Shown: positions 1 to 9,258, numbered from the stretch's first letter. The stretch: DNA of 64,000 bases from an uncultured Oceanospirillales bacterium (GCA_913055655.1 CAJXKA010000001.1:1240842-1304841); one strand, 5' to 3'. Notes: generated from the letters alone by a model not told the origin. Program-made: numbers and translations.

Positions 1-1929
1 GTCATAGTGCGCCACCAGCGATTCCCAGAGCGTCTTGCCATCCGCCATCTCGTGATCCCACGGCAGGCGATGGAACCACAGCAGGTACTCGTCCGGCACG
101 GTTGCGAGGTCACCGAAACGTTCGCCGACCGGGCCGTGGTACTGCTCGACCGCGTTGCTGCCCGATGCGGTGCGGTCAAAGCCGATGCCGTCCGGACCCG
201 CGTGGTGGTAATACACCGGGTTCCACTCCGGCCGGCCCAGGTCATCGACCCACGGCGCCGGGCCGTAGTGATGGCCCGTGCCCATGATGTGGGTCAGCCC
301 CAGCGGCGTCATGTAGTCGACCACGGCCTCGCGCGAGCGCATCATCAGGTCGGCCGCGCCGTCGACAAACGCCGGATCGGTGCTGAAGGTCTGGCGCAGC
401 CATTCCTTGGCGATGTCACGCGACGACAGCTCCGGGTTCCAGGCCAGCCGCCCGAAGGCATACCAGTTCGCCTGGTCGAAATCCGAGCCGCTCCAGTCGC
501 GGTCGCGGCCGATATTGGCAACGCCGGCCATGCCGGTCAGTTCATGACCATGCAGGCGACCGTCCACCACCTTCGCCACTGTCGAGCCCTGGCCGTCCGC
601 CCAGGTGTCGGCATCCAGCACCTCTTCCCAGAGCGCGCCCAGGTAGACGAGATGGGTGGAGAAGCCCAGGTACTCCTTGGTGACCTGGAACTCCATCATC
701 AGGGGCGTTTCCGGCATGCCGCCGAACATCGGGTGGAACGGTTCACGCGGCTGGAAATCGAGCGGGCCGTTCTTGACCTGGACCAGCACGTTGTCGGCGA
801 ATTCACCGTCGAGGGGCTTGAACTCCGTGTAGGCCTGGCGGACCCGGTCTTCCGGGTCGGTCTCGGAGTAGACGAACGCCCGCCACATCACCACGCCACC
901 GTGCGGCGCGACGGCGGCGGCCAGCATATTGGCGCCGTCCGCGTGGCTGCGGCCGTATTCACGCGGCCCCGGCTGGCCCTCGGAGTTGGCCTTGACCAGG
1001 AAACCACCAAAGTCGGGAATGGCCGCGTAAATCTCGTCCGCCTTCTCCCGCCACCAGCGCCTTACGTCCGGGTCCAGCGGGTCCGCCGTGTCGAGACCGC
1101 CAATGTCGCGAGGTGCGCTCCAGCGGGCCGAGAGATAAACCTGGATGCCCCAGGGCCGGAAGATGTCGGCCAGTTTCGCCGCCTTGGCGATGTATCGCGG
1201 CGTCAGCACTTCGGCCGCGGCGTTCACGTTATTCAGCACCGTGCCATTGATGCCGATGGACGCGTTGGCGCGGGCGTAGTCGGTGTAGCGCGGGTCGACG
1301 ATATTCGGCAGCCGCCACCAGTCCCAGATCGATTGCCCGGCGTAACCGCGCTCAACATAACGGTCCAGGTTATCCCAGTGATTCAGCAGCCGCAGTTTCA
1401 CCCGCGGCGTGTCCGACAGGTCCAGGCCGGCCATGCCACCACCGGCCTGCAGGTGCCGGAGCAGCGCGAATACGCCGTATACCACGCCGCGTTCATCGTG
1501 GCCGGCGATGACGGTGTACCTGCCGTCTTTCGCGGCGATCGTCCTGACGAGATAGCCTTCCGGCCCGATATCGTCGGCAGGCAAATCCAGCGCGGACAGC
1601 CATTGACTGTCACCGAAGGTGCCGATGACGATGTCGCCTTCCCGGGGCGCTTGCGACTCGCCGGTTGACTCGGCCAACACCGGCGAACTGCCGGTCATGC
1701 GGGACAGGCCCAGCCGTAACTCATCGCGTGCCGCCGCCAGGGCCGGCGTGAGCGGCTGGCCAACCGTGACCGTGCGGGCCTGGGCGCTCACCTTGTCGGC
1801 GACCGCTGCCGGTAAAGGCGCGTAGCGCAGCCAGAGGTCGTATCCGTCTTCGGCAAGGCCGGCGCCGGACATGGCCAGCAGCGCCAGGGTCGTCATCAAC
1901 AGGTGCAATCGGCGGGTCACTGTCATCAT
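1..1929 (-). CDS. aguA: Alpha-glucuronidase, GH67 (3' end outside window)
   Basis: Removes (4-O-methyl)glucuronic acid from the non-reducing end of xylo-oligosaccharides. The frame is open from the ATG at 1929 to the window edge (643 codons, no stop), so only the last part of the C-terminal domain is missing. The start has GGAG about 11 bases upstream and is followed by a signal peptide (RRLHLLMTTLALLAMSGAGLA), implying export. GH67 hallmarks are visible: VKANSEGQPGP near residue 310 and GGMPETPLMMEFQVTKEYLG near residues 400-425, the regions carrying the family's catalytic carboxylates. It is divergent from xylB across an intergenic region with two candidate LacI-type operators. Family assignment is firm; the exact substrate (glucuronoxylan) is inferred from neighbouring GH10, GH43 and CE15 genes. 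Confidence 0.93.
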   Translation of the reverse strand, partial: MMTVTRRLHLLMTTLALLAMSGAGLAEDGYDLWLRYAPLPAAVADKVSAQARTVTVGQPLTPALAAARDELRLGLSRMTGSSPVLAESTGESQAPREGDIVIGTFGDSQWLSALDLPADDIGPEGYLVRTIAAKDGRYTVIAGHDERGVVYGVFALLRHLQAGGGMAGLDLSDTPRVKLRLLNHWDNLDRYVERGYAGQSIWDWWRLPNIVDPRYTDYARANASIGINGTVLNNVNAAAEVLTPRYIAKAAKLADIFRPWGIQVYLSARWSAPRDIGGLDTADPLDPDVRRWWREKADEIYAAIPDFGGFLVKANSEGQPGPREYGRSHADGANMLAAAVAPHGGVVMWRAFVYSETDPEDRVRQAYTEFKPLDGEFADNVLVQVKNGPLDFQPREPFHPMFGGMPETPLMMEFQVTKEYLGFSTHLVYLGALWEEVLDADTWADGQGSTVAKVVDGRLHGHELTGMAGVANIGRDRDWSGSDFDQANWYAFGRLAWNPELSSRDIAKEWLRQTFSTDPAFVDGAADLMMRSREAVVDYMTPLGLTHIMGTGHHYGPAPWVDDLGRPEWNPVYYHHAGPDGIGFDRTASGSNAVEQYHGPVGERFGDLATVPDEYLLWFHRLPWDHEMADGKTLWESLVAHYD

Positions 1930-1979
1930 CGTTTCGACTTCTCCGGTCGGAGTCAGGTTTGAGCCAGTATCGTGGCCGC

Positions 1980-1994
1980 GGACATCGCTGTCAT
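1980..1994. promoter_or_regulatory. Candidate LacI-type operator (CGCTGTCAT half-site)
   Basis: CGCTGTCAT at 1986-1994 lies in a near-palindrome; the opposite strand reads TGACAGCGATGTCC. The same half-site recurs at 6291, 13455, 17891, 18837 and 18902, always beside sugar-locus promoters. It is about 50 bases upstream of aguA. Assignment to a regulator is inference. Confidence 0.5.
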
Positions 1995-2021
1995 CCTGAC
2001 ATTGACAGAATGTGCGCGGAC

Positions 2022-2045
2022 CCTTATGGTAGCGCTACCATAAGG
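2022..2045. promoter_or_regulatory. Perfect 24-bp palindromic operator (GGTAGCGCTACC core)
   Basis: A perfect inverted repeat centred on AGCGCT, with TATGGTAGCGCTACCATA at its core, lies between divergent aguA and xylB. The core closely resembles the xyl-box reported for Xanthomonas xylan genes (TGGTAGCGCTAACA), a LacI-family type of site. It could control both directions. A related copy lies at 17904-17917 upstream of the GH43 operon. Confidence 0.75.
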
Positions 2046-2107
2046 ATCATGTCAGGTGCTGGCGCGCTACGGTCACAAGCACCTGATTTCAAAAAGGAAT
2101 CCCAGGA

Positions 2108-2191
2108 GTGAAACCGAGGCTCACGGTCGCTCCCCGGGGCATTCCCGCGGAAAATGCCGCGAGAATGCTTCGCCTCGCACCTGGAAAATGA
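2108..2191 (+). CDS. Possible 27-codon leader peptide upstream of xylB
   Basis: A short frame beginning GTG at 2108 with a well-placed AAGGA at 2094-2098 (9-base spacing), ending in a TGA that overlaps the ATG of the next mini-ORF (ATGA at 2188-2191). The predicted peptide is basic and has no recognisable domain. The argument for it is positional: it carries the only good ribosome-binding site before xylB, which has none of its own. It could start a chain of translational coupling into xylB. It may equally be chance, because short open frames are common in GC-rich DNA. Confidence 0.35.
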   Translation: MKPRLTVAPRGIPAENAARMLRLAPGK

Positions 2192-2235
2192 ACGAATACC
2201 CGATCAAAACGGCGCCCTGGGCGCCCCGCGCATGA
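2188..2235 (+). CDS. Possible 15-codon coupling peptide between leader ORF and xylB
   Basis: Frame ATG 2188 to TGA 2235 encodes MNEYPIKTAPWAPRA. It overlaps the upstream mini-ORF by ATGA and overlaps the xylB start by ATGA (2232-2235). No ribosome-binding site of its own is seen, so translation would depend on re-initiation. Its existence as a product is speculative. Confidence 0.3.
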   Translation: MNEYPIKTAPWAPRA

Positions 2236-3728
2236 ACACCGTTCTCGGCATCGACCTGGGCACGCAGAGCCTTAAAGTCGTCTTTTACGACTACGAGGCC
2301 CGTGAAGTGGTGGCCTCGGCCGCCGCCCCTCTGGAGGTCGACCGTGATGCGGGCGGCAAGGCCGAGCAGGCAGCCGAGTGGTGGCTGGCGACGCTGGCGT
2401 CAGCGCTGGGCAGCGTCCCCGGCCCCATTCGCGCCTCCGTCCAGGCCATCGGCGTATCCGGGCAACAACATGGCTTTGTCCCCGTGGCGGCCGACGGCAG
2501 CGTACTGGCGCCGGTGAAACTGTGGTGCGATACCGCCACCCAGTCACAGGTGGACGCCATTACCGCCGACGCCGGTGGCCGCGAACGCTGCATCGAACTG
2601 ACCGGACTGCCGGTGCTCGCCGGCTATACCGCGCCAAAGATCCGCTGGCTGGCCGACGAGCACCCCGACATTTACGCCCGCATGGCCCATGTCATGCTGC
2701 CGCACGATTACCTGAACTTCGTCCTGACCGGCGCCGTGGCCATGGAGTATGGCGATGCGTCGGGCACGGGACTCCTGGATGTCCGGCGGCGCAGCTGGAG
2801 CGACGAGATGGTGCGGGTCGTCGACCCGACCGGGAAGCTGGCTGACGCCCTGCCCGGCCTGGTCGAAGCCGATACCGCCATCGGCCACGTCAACGCCGCC
2901 GCGGCGGCCCGTTTCGGCCTGCCCGAGGGCACGCCGGTCTCCACCGGCGGCGGCGACAACATGATGGCGGCCATCGGTACCGGCAACGTGTCCGCCGGCA
3001 AACTGACGATGAGCCTGGGCACCTCCGGCACCCTGTTCGCGCACAGCGAGACGCCGGTCGTGGACGAGGCCGGCAACATCGCCGCCTTCTGCGGCTCCAC
3101 CGGCGGCTGGATGCCGCTGCTCTGCACGATGAACTGCACGCTGGCCACCGAGCTGGTGAAACAGTTGCTGGACGTCGGCAACGATACGTTCGACGCCACC
3201 GTCTCGCGCGCGCCGGCCGGCTCGGACGGCCTGACCGTGCTGCCGTTTTTCACCGGCGAGCGCACCCCCGACCTGCCCCGCGCCAGCGCGTCGATGCTGG
3301 GGCTGAATGCCCAGAACACCACCCCCGGCCATGTCCTGAGGGCCACGATGGAAGGTGCGACGTTCGCCATCCGCTTCGGCGTTGACGAACTGACGCGCCT
3401 GGGCATCAAGGCCGAGGAAATCGTCCTCACCGGCGGCGGCTCGAACAGCGCCGAGTGGCGCCAGGCGGTGGCCGATATCTGCGGCCTGCCCGTCACGGTC
3501 CTGGTCCAGGACGAGGGCGCCTCGTTCGGCGCCGCGCTGCAGGCGCTGTGGATGCTGGGCCAGGAAAATGGCAATGGCATGGCGATCGCCGACATCGCCG
3601 CCGAACACCTGCAGCCGTGCACTGAGCGCAGTGTCACCCCGAACCCCGAGACCGCGACGGCCTACGCCGCGGCCTATTCCCGTTACCGAAAGGCGCTGGA
3701 CACGCTGGCGCCTCTCCTAGACCCCTGA
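2232..3728 (+). CDS. xylB: Xylulokinase (FGGY kinase)
   Basis: Phosphorylates D-xylulose to xylulose-5-phosphate for the pentose phosphate pathway. The 498-residue protein starts MNTVLGIDLGTQSLKVVFYD, the typical FGGY phosphate-1 motif, and carries SGQQHGFVP, WCDTAT, STGGGDNMMAAIGTG, SLGTSGTLF and a C-terminal LTGGGSNSAEWRQ adenosine motif. Length matches the family (about 480-500). The ATG at 2232 is chosen because the family motif follows at once; an upstream in-frame ATG at 2154 would add 26 unmatched residues. No Shine-Dalgarno precedes 2232, but ATGA overlaps a mini-ORF. The xylA gene follows after 12 bases, so the two form an operon. Confidence 0.93.
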   Translation: MNTVLGIDLGTQSLKVVFYDYEAREVVASAAAPLEVDRDAGGKAEQAAEWWLATLASALGSVPGPIRASVQAIGVSGQQHGFVPVAADGSVLAPVKLWCDTATQSQVDAITADAGGRERCIELTGLPVLAGYTAPKIRWLADEHPDIYARMAHVMLPHDYLNFVLTGAVAMEYGDASGTGLLDVRRRSWSDEMVRVVDPTGKLADALPGLVEADTAIGHVNAAAAARFGLPEGTPVSTGGGDNMMAAIGTGNVSAGKLTMSLGTSGTLFAHSETPVVDEAGNIAAFCGSTGGWMPLLCTMNCTLATELVKQLLDVGNDTFDATVSRAPAGSDGLTVLPFFTGERTPDLPRASASMLGLNAQNTTPGHVLRATMEGATFAIRFGVDELTRLGIKAEEIVLTGGGSNSAEWRQAVADICGLPVTVLVQDEGASFGAALQALWMLGQENGNGMAIADIAAEHLQPCTERSVTPNPETATAYAAAYSRYRKALDTLAPLLDP

Positions 3729-3740
3729 TGGAGTAAGACC

Positions 3741-5093
3741 ATGAGTTCAAAGCCCTTTATCGGCCAACGCGAGTTCTTCCCCGGCATCGGCGCCATCCCG
3801 TTCGAAGGCCCCGATTCGGATAACCCGATGGCCTTCAAGGCCTACGACCCGGACCGTGTGGTCGGCGGCAAGACCATGCGCGACCACCTGCGCTTCTCCA
3901 TCTGCTACTGGCATACGTTCTGCGCCGATGGCGGCGACCCGTTCGGGCCCGGCACCCGCAGCTACCCGTGGAAGGAAAAGAGCGACCCGGTGGCCGCCGC
4001 CGAGGACAAGCTGGATGCCGCCTTCGAGTTCTTTACCAAGGTCGGTGTGCCCTATTACTGTTTCCACGACCGCGACATCGCCCCGGAAGGCGCCAATGTC
4101 GCCGAGAGCGAAAAGAACCTGCAGCACCTGGTCAAACTCGCCCGCGAGCGCCAGGACGAAACCGGCATGAAGCTGCTGTGGGGCACGGCCAACGTGTTCT
4201 CGCACCCGCGTTACATGAATGGCGCCTCGACCAACCCGAATTTTGATGTCGTTGCCCACGCCGGCGCGCAGGTGAAAGCGGCGCTGGACGCCACCGTCGA
4301 ACTGGGTGGCGAGAACTACGTGTTCTGGGGTGGCCGCGAGGGCTATGCCTACCTGTTCAACACCGATACCCGCCGCGAACTGGAACACATGGCGCGGTTC
4401 CTGGGCATGGCGCGTGACTACGGTCGGTCCATCGGCTTTGACGGCACGTTCCTGATCGAGCCCAAGCCGATGGAACCGATGTACCACCAGTACGATGCCG
4501 ATTCGCAGACCGTCATCGGCTTCCTGCGCGAGCATGGCCTGGACAAGGACTTCAAGGTCAACGTCGAGGCCAACCACGCCACGCTGGCGGGTCACAGCTT
4601 CGCACATGAACTGCAGATGTGCGCCGATGCCGACATGCTGGGTTCCATCGACGCCAACCGCGGTAATCCGCAGAATGGCTGGGACACGGACCAGTTCCCC
4701 AGCGACCTCTACGATACCGTCGGCGCCATGCTGGTGGTGCTCGGCCAGGGCGGCTTCGGCAGCGGCGGCCTGAATTTCGACGCCAAGGTTCGCCGTGAAT
4801 CGACCCGCCCGGAAGACCTGTTCATCGCCCACATCGGCGGCATGGACGCCTTTGCACGCGGCCTGCTGGTGGCGCACGCCATCCTTGAACAGGGCGACCT
4901 GCCGAACTTCCGCAGCAAGCGCTACGGCAGCTTCGACGGCGGCAAGGGCAAGGATTTCGAAACCGGCCAGCTGTCACTGGCCGACCTGCGCGATCACGCG
5001 GCCGCGCTGGGCGAACCGGAGCAGATTTCCGGCCAGCAGGAACGACTGGAAAACCTGGTCAACGACTTCCTGTCGCGGACCTCGAAGCTTTAA
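3741..5093 (+). CDS. xylA: Xylose isomerase
   Basis: Interconverts D-xylose and D-xylulose. The 450-residue protein is of the class II isomerase type (E. coli-like length with the N-terminal extension). Catalytic elements are visible: YCFHDRD with His109 and Asp112 (equivalent to the catalytic His/Asp pair), metal-ligand motif [24 protein letters not shown], and [31 protein letters not shown] provides a ribosome-binding site. It is co-transcribed with xylB, giving the isomerase route of xylose use. The convergent lacI gene ends 20 bases downstream. Confidence 0.96.
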   Translation: MSSKPFIGQREFFPGIGAIPFEGPDSDNPMAFKAYDPDRVVGGKTMRDHLRFSICYWHTFCADGGDPFGPGTRSYPWKEKSDPVAAAEDKLDAAFEFFTKVGVPYYCFHDRDIAPEGANVAESEKNLQHLVKLARERQDETGMKLLWGTANVFSHPRYMNGASTNPNFDVVAHAGAQVKAALDATVELGGENYVFWGGREGYAYLFNTDTRRELEHMARFLGMARDYGRSIGFDGTFLIEPKPMEPMYHQYDADSQTVIGFLREHGLDKDFKVNVEANHATLAGHSFAHELQMCADADMLGSIDANRGNPQNGWDTDQFPSDLYDTVGAMLVVLGQGGFGSGGLNFDAKVRRESTRPEDLFIAHIGGMDAFARGLLVAHAILEQGDLPNFRSKRYGSFDGGKGKDFETGQLSLADLRDHAAALGEPEQISGQQERLENLVNDFLSRTSKL

Positions 5094-5113
5094 AGACTGA
5101 ACGGTGTCGCCGC

Positions 5114-6184
5114 CTACTTCGGCGGCGGCGCCGTGCTTTCCCGCTCAATCAACTCGAACGCCCGGGTCAGGTGCCTGGCCTTGACGGGCTCGCCCGCGCG
5201 GTCATTACGGATATTGGTTTCCAGCAACTCGATCGCGGCATGCGACATGTCGGCGATCGGCTGGCGAATCGTCGTCAGCTCGGGCCAGATGGTCGTCGCC
5301 AGCAGGGTGTCGTCATAACCGACGACGGTCAGCGCCTCGGGCACCTCGATATGGAAGCGGTGCGCGGTCGCGACGACCGCCGCCGCCATGTCATCGTTGC
5401 TCGCGAAAACCGCGGTCGGCGGTGATTCCAGTCGTAACAGGGTATCCGCGGCCTTCAGGCCGGAACGGTATGAAAAGTCACCCTGCACCACCAGGCTTTC
5501 ATCGACCGGCACGCCGGCCTCGTTCATCGCTTCGCGAAAACCGGACAGGCGCAGGCGGCTCGCCAGCTGGTCGTTGCTGCCGATAATGAAGGCGATACGC
5601 GTGTGTCCCAGTGCCAGCAGGTGCCGGGTCATCTCCAGCGCCGCGCGGTAGTCATCGATACTGACCGTGGAAATGTTGCGCTCCACGTGCTGGGCGCCGA
5701 GCGTGACGGCCTGCAGGCCGCTGTCGTCCAGTAACTCGAGTACCGGCCTGTAATCCGTCAGGGGCGGGGTCAAAAGTACGCCGTCGATACCGCCGTTGAG
5801 CATTCCGCGCAGGGCGGTCACCGCGTCGTCACCGACACCACATTCCACGACCACGACATGCGTGTCGCTCTGGCGCGCACGTTCCAGCACACCCAGCAGC
5901 ATGGCGCTCAGGTAAGCGGCGCTGGGATTGGCGTACAGCAGGCCAACCTGCAACTGGCTGGCGCTCGCCAGGCTGCGTGCCGCCTTGTTGGGTGAATACC
6001 CGAGAAGGGCGATCGCCCGATCAACTTTCTCCCGCGTGGACGCCCGAACCGCCGTTTCGCCGTTGACGACACGCGAGACGGTCATCGGGGACACGCCTGC
6101 CTCGCGCGCGACATCGCTGATCGTGACACGCGCGTGCTGCCGCCTGGCAGATGATTTCTTCTCTTGTTTCAATGCGTTACTCAC
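5114..6184 (-). CDS. LacI-family transcriptional regulator (likely xylan/xylose)
   Basis: A sugar-responsive repressor: N-terminal helix-turn-helix VTISDVAREAGVSPMTVSRVVNG, hinge helix NKAARSLASASQ, then a periplasmic-binding-protein-like effector domain (VGLLYANPSAAYLSAMLLG, VVGYDDTLLATTIWPELTTIRQP). The start is taken at GTG 6184, preceded by AAGGGA; a longer frame from 6241 adds unmatched residues. It lies next to xylAB, and a candidate half-site (6291-6299) is in its upstream region, consistent with autoregulation. The inducer is unknown; xylose, xylobiose or a glucuronate-bearing oligosaccharide would fit. The stop codon sits in the loop of a GCCGCC/GGCGGC hairpin shared with the end of xylA. 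Confidence 0.9.
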   Translation of the reverse strand: MSNALKQEKKSSARRQHARVTISDVAREAGVSPMTVSRVVNGETAVRASTREKVDRAIALLGYSPNKAARSLASASQLQVGLLYANPSAAYLSAMLLGVLERARQSDTHVVVVECGVGDDAVTALRGMLNGGIDGVLLTPPLTDYRPVLELLDDSGLQAVTLGAQHVERNISTVSIDDYRAALEMTRHLLALGHTRIAFIIGSNDQLASRLRLSGFREAMNEAGVPVDESLVVQGDFSYRSGLKAADTLLRLESPPTAVFASNDDMAAAVVATAHRFHIEVPEALTVVGYDDTLLATTIWPELTTIRQPIADMSHAAIELLETNIRNDRAGEPVKARHLTRAFELIERESTAPPPK

Positions 6185-6282
6185 ATCCCTTGTGGCGCCA
6201 CGACTGGCCGGGTACGGGCCAGGATCGTGCTCGCCGGCCACGCCAGGGCGGGCCTTTGTTGTTGTGTGTGGCAGTATACCCA

Positions 6283-6299
6283 GAGTCCATCGCTGTCAT
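6283..6299. promoter_or_regulatory. Candidate operator between lacI and the phosphatase gene
   Basis: The opposite strand reads ATGACAGCGATGGAC, nearly the same as the aguA-side site at 1980-1994 (TGACAGCGATGTCC). It lies in the 141-base divergent intergenic region, 27 bases before the phosphatase ATG. Confidence 0.45.
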
Positions 6300-6325
6300 G
6301 TTTACAAACCATTAACGGGAAGAAG

Positions 6326-8689
6326 ATGAACGGATTCCGCAGCCTGGCCACCCGCCTGGCGTTCTACACGCTGACGCCACTGGTCCTGCTGATGCTGGTG
6401 GCCTCGTGGATGGACAATCGCGCCTCGAGAAAAACCATGATCAGCATGGCGGAAACGGCGGCGATGAACCTCTCGGACAGCGTTCGCGAGGAACTCCAGG
6501 GTATTCTCCGCAGCACCCGCACCGGCATCGAGGCCTTTTCCATGCCGCTGGCGCGCCTGCCCGAGGCAAACACCGCCACGGTGGTGCCCCTGTTGCAGGA
6601 AGCGCTGGCGCGGTTCCCACTGATTTTTGGCAGTACGCTGGCCTTTGACCCGGCGACGGACGGCCCCGAGGCCCCCTATCTCTACCGCCAGGATGGCCAG
6701 ATCGTCACCACTTCCCTGGCCGGCGATGACTATCGCTACTGGGAATGGCCCTGGTACCGGCGCCCGCTGGAAGAAGGCGCGCCGGTGTGGAGCGCCCCGT
6801 ATTTCGATGAAGGCGGCGGCGATGTCAGCATGGTCACGTTTTCTGTTCCCATGGTCGCCGGCGGGCGCCAGGCCGTCCTGACCGCCGACATTCGGCTGGG
6901 GTTCCTGTCAGAAATACTGGCCAGCAACCTGCTGGGCCACGAAGGCGTCGTATTCGTCTTCGACGACCAAGGGCTGCTGGTATCCCACCCGGTGGAATCG
7001 TGGGTGCTCGACCGGGACCTGGGGAGGCTGGCAAAGTCACTCAACATCCCGTCCCTGGCGGAAGTCAGCCCAACCGTGGCACGTGGCGAAGATCTCTGGC
7101 TGCGGCCCGAGAGCGGCATCGACGAACGGATCGTGGGTGGCCTGGCCGACCGACCCGGGCGGTTGTACATCCGTCCGCTTAACGAAGCGGGCTGGGGCAT
7201 TGCCGTTTACTTTTCAGACCAGGATTTCCTCTCAGATATCAATGTCGCGACCCGCAACCGGCTGCTTTTTGGCCTCGGCATCATGCTGCTGCTGGCAGCG
7301 ATCATGGTGACGGCGTCTTACCGCAGCCTGCAGCCCCTTGGCGCCCTGGCGGCTCGGACCCGGCAGATCGCCCAGGGCGATTTTTCGGCGGAAACACCGG
7401 GGCTCGACCGCAAGGACGAGATCGGCCGCCTGTCCCGCGCGTTCCACCAGATGCAGGTCCACCTGGAGCATTACATTGACGACCTGACCCGTGAAACCGC
7501 CGCCCGCGAACGCATCGAGGGCGAGTTGTCCACCGCCAAGCAGATCCAGGCCTCGCTGGTGCCCATGACGGCGCCGGACTTTGGCGAATTGCCGCTCGAC
7601 CTGAGCGCCCTGCTGCGGCCCGCCCGCGCCGTCGGCGGTGACCTCTACAACTACCGCATGCTGGACGACAGCCGACTGTTCTTCGTCATTGGCGATGTCT
7701 CGGACAAGGGGGTGCCGGCCGCCCTGTTCATGGCCCAGGCCAATGCGCTGCTGGTCGCGGCCGCCCACCACCAGGACGACCCCGGGGATATCCTGAACAC
7801 CGTCAACGAGGCGCTTTGCGAAGACAACGAGTTTTGCATGTTCGTGACCCTGATGGTGGGTCTGCTTGACACCCGCGATGGCAGTCTCCTGCTGGCGAAT
7901 GCAGCCCATGACCCGCCACTGGGCCTCGACGCGCACGGCCAGGCACGCTGGCTGGACGTCGGGGGCGGACCGCCCGTTGGCATCGACGACACCGCAAAGT
8001 ACCAGTCGCAACGCTATCGCCTGGACCCGGATGACACCCTGGTGCTGTACACCGACGGGGTCACCGAGGCGCTTTCCCCGGACGATGAACTGTTCGGGGA
8101 TGAACGCCTGCGCGCAGCGCTCGCAGGTCATGCACCGGGTAATGCGCAGGCAGTCCAGGACCGCCTGGTCACGGCCGTCGACCACTTCTGTGATGGCGCG
8201 CCCGCAGCCGACGACCTGACCCTGCTGGTCCTCCGGTACACCGGTGATGGCGGCGACCGCCAGGCCGGGCCTGGAGTGGAAGCTGCAAGGTGTGAAGGCA
8301 CGCTCTCGACACCCGTGACCACGTCTGCACACCACGCGGTATTTGACCGGGTACAGGCCGCGCTAGACCAGGCCGGCAATACCACGCTGGACCCCGGCGA
8401 TGTCCGCCTGGTGGTCGAGGAGGTCCTCACCAATATCGTGAAGTACGCCGGCCTGGGGCCGGATGGCCGCGTCGACGTCGCCTGGTCCGCAGATGAAAAT
8501 TCACTCCAGGTCACCTTCGAAGACCGGGGTGTGGCCTTCGACCCCCTGGCGGATCGCGAACTCACCGGGAACGAGGACCATAGCGAAGGCGGCATGGGCC
8601 TGGTGCTGCTCCAGTCGCTGACGGACGAACGCGAATATACCCGGCTGGATGGCGTGAACCGCCTGCGCCTGGTCTTTGGTAGCACTTGA
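6326..8689 (+). CDS. Membrane sensor PP2C phosphatase with C-terminal anti-sigma-type kinase
   Basis: The 787-residue protein combines both enzymes of a partner-switching module. It has TM1 (residues ~12-29), an extracytoplasmic Cache-like sensor (~30-310), TM2 (LLFGLGIMLLLAAIMVTASY, ~312-331), HAMP (~332-385), a RsbU/SpoIIE phosphatase domain (RPARAVGGDLYNYR, FVIGDVSDKGVPAALFMA, VLYTDGVTEALSPDDELFG; metal-binding Asp residues present), and a C-terminal HATPase_c domain (VVEEVLTNIVKYA, GGMGLVLLQ). Such proteins set the phosphorylation state of a STAS antagonist, here probably the product of the next gene. The start at 6326 has GGGAAGAAG upstream; earlier in-frame codons precede the membrane segment without homology. 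No sigma factor lies nearby. Confidence 0.9.
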   Translation: MNGFRSLATRLAFYTLTPLVLLMLVASWMDNRASRKTMISMAETAAMNLSDSVREELQGILRSTRTGIEAFSMPLARLPEANTATVVPLLQEALARFPLIFGSTLAFDPATDGPEAPYLYRQDGQIVTTSLAGDDYRYWEWPWYRRPLEEGAPVWSAPYFDEGGGDVSMVTFSVPMVAGGRQAVLTADIRLGFLSEILASNLLGHEGVVFVFDDQGLLVSHPVESWVLDRDLGRLAKSLNIPSLAEVSPTVARGEDLWLRPESGIDERIVGGLADRPGRLYIRPLNEAGWGIAVYFSDQDFLSDINVATRNRLLFGLGIMLLLAAIMVTASYRSLQPLGALAARTRQIAQGDFSAETPGLDRKDEIGRLSRAFHQMQVHLEHYIDDLTRETAARERIEGELSTAKQIQASLVPMTAPDFGELPLDLSALLRPARAVGGDLYNYRMLDDSRLFFVIGDVSDKGVPAALFMAQANALLVAAAHHQDDPGDILNTVNEALCEDNEFCMFVTLMVGLLDTRDGSLLLANAAHDPPLGLDAHGQARWLDVGGGPPVGIDDTAKYQSQRYRLDPDDTLVLYTDGVTEALSPDDELFGDERLRAALAGHAPGNAQAVQDRLVTAVDHFCDGAPAADDLTLLVLRYTGDGGDRQAGPGVEAARCEGTLSTPVTTSAHHAVFDRVQAALDQAGNTTLDPGDVRLVVEEVLTNIVKYAGLGPDGRVDVAWSADENSLQVTFEDRGVAFDPLADRELTGNEDHSEGGMGLVLLQSLTDEREYTRLDGVNRLRLVFGST

Positions 8690-8764
8690 CGTGGCCGGCC
8701 CGGCAATGGAAAGTGCTCACAGGGTGAAGCGCTCCGCCGGGATGCGCGATGGAGGGGAAACACG

Positions 8765-9136
8765 ATGAGCCTGGAAGTGATTTACGACGAGGATTCGGTC
8801 AAGGCAAGGCTGAAGCTGATCGGCAAGCTGGACACCGATACCGCGCCCGAGCTGGCGCCCATCATCCAGGATATTGGCGCAGCGCCGCCGGCGGTCCTGG
8901 TCATGGACCTTGAAGACCTGAACTATATTTCCTCCGCCGGCCTGCGTTGTGTTTTCCAGTTGAAGAAATTGCTCAAGCCGCATGGTGGCCAGCTGGTCAT
9001 CAGCCACCCCTCTCCGCAGGTGAAGAAGGTTTTCGACATCGTCAAGGCGGTACCCGTGCAGTCGGTTTTCTCGTCCACGGCGGAGCTCGACGCCTACCTC
9101 GACAAGATGCAGCGCTCGGTCGGCCAGGACGACTGA
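8765..9136 (+). CDS. STAS-domain anti-sigma factor antagonist
   Basis: A 123-residue single-domain protein of the SpoIIAA/RsbV type. The phosphorylation-site loop reads YISSAGLRCVFQLKKLL; the second Ser matches the phosphorylated Ser of SpoIIAA-like proteins. It lies 75 bases after the phosphatase/kinase gene with a strong GGAGGGG ribosome-binding site, so it is the likely substrate of both activities of that protein. The downstream target (sigma factor, cyclase or other effector) is not in the window. Confidence 0.9.
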   Translation: MSLEVIYDEDSVKARLKLIGKLDTDTAPELAPIIQDIGAAPPAVLVMDLEDLNYISSAGLRCVFQLKKLLKPHGGQLVISHPSPQVKKVFDIVKAVPVQSVFSSTAELDAYLDKMQRSVGQDD

Positions 9137-9258
9137 AAAGCCCGTACGGACCGACACCCGGTCCGGCGTGTTCCGCTTTAGAACCGGCCGCGCCAGCTTG
9201 GTGCATGGTGCCGGCACTGGCCCCGGCAGCCCCCCAGCTACCGCTTGACCCGTTGATG

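Noticed and set aside
7..1668. Long open frame on the plus strand over the GH67 gene
   Set aside because: It is the antisense shadow of the alpha-glucuronidase; the minus-strand protein has a signal peptide and GH67 motifs.
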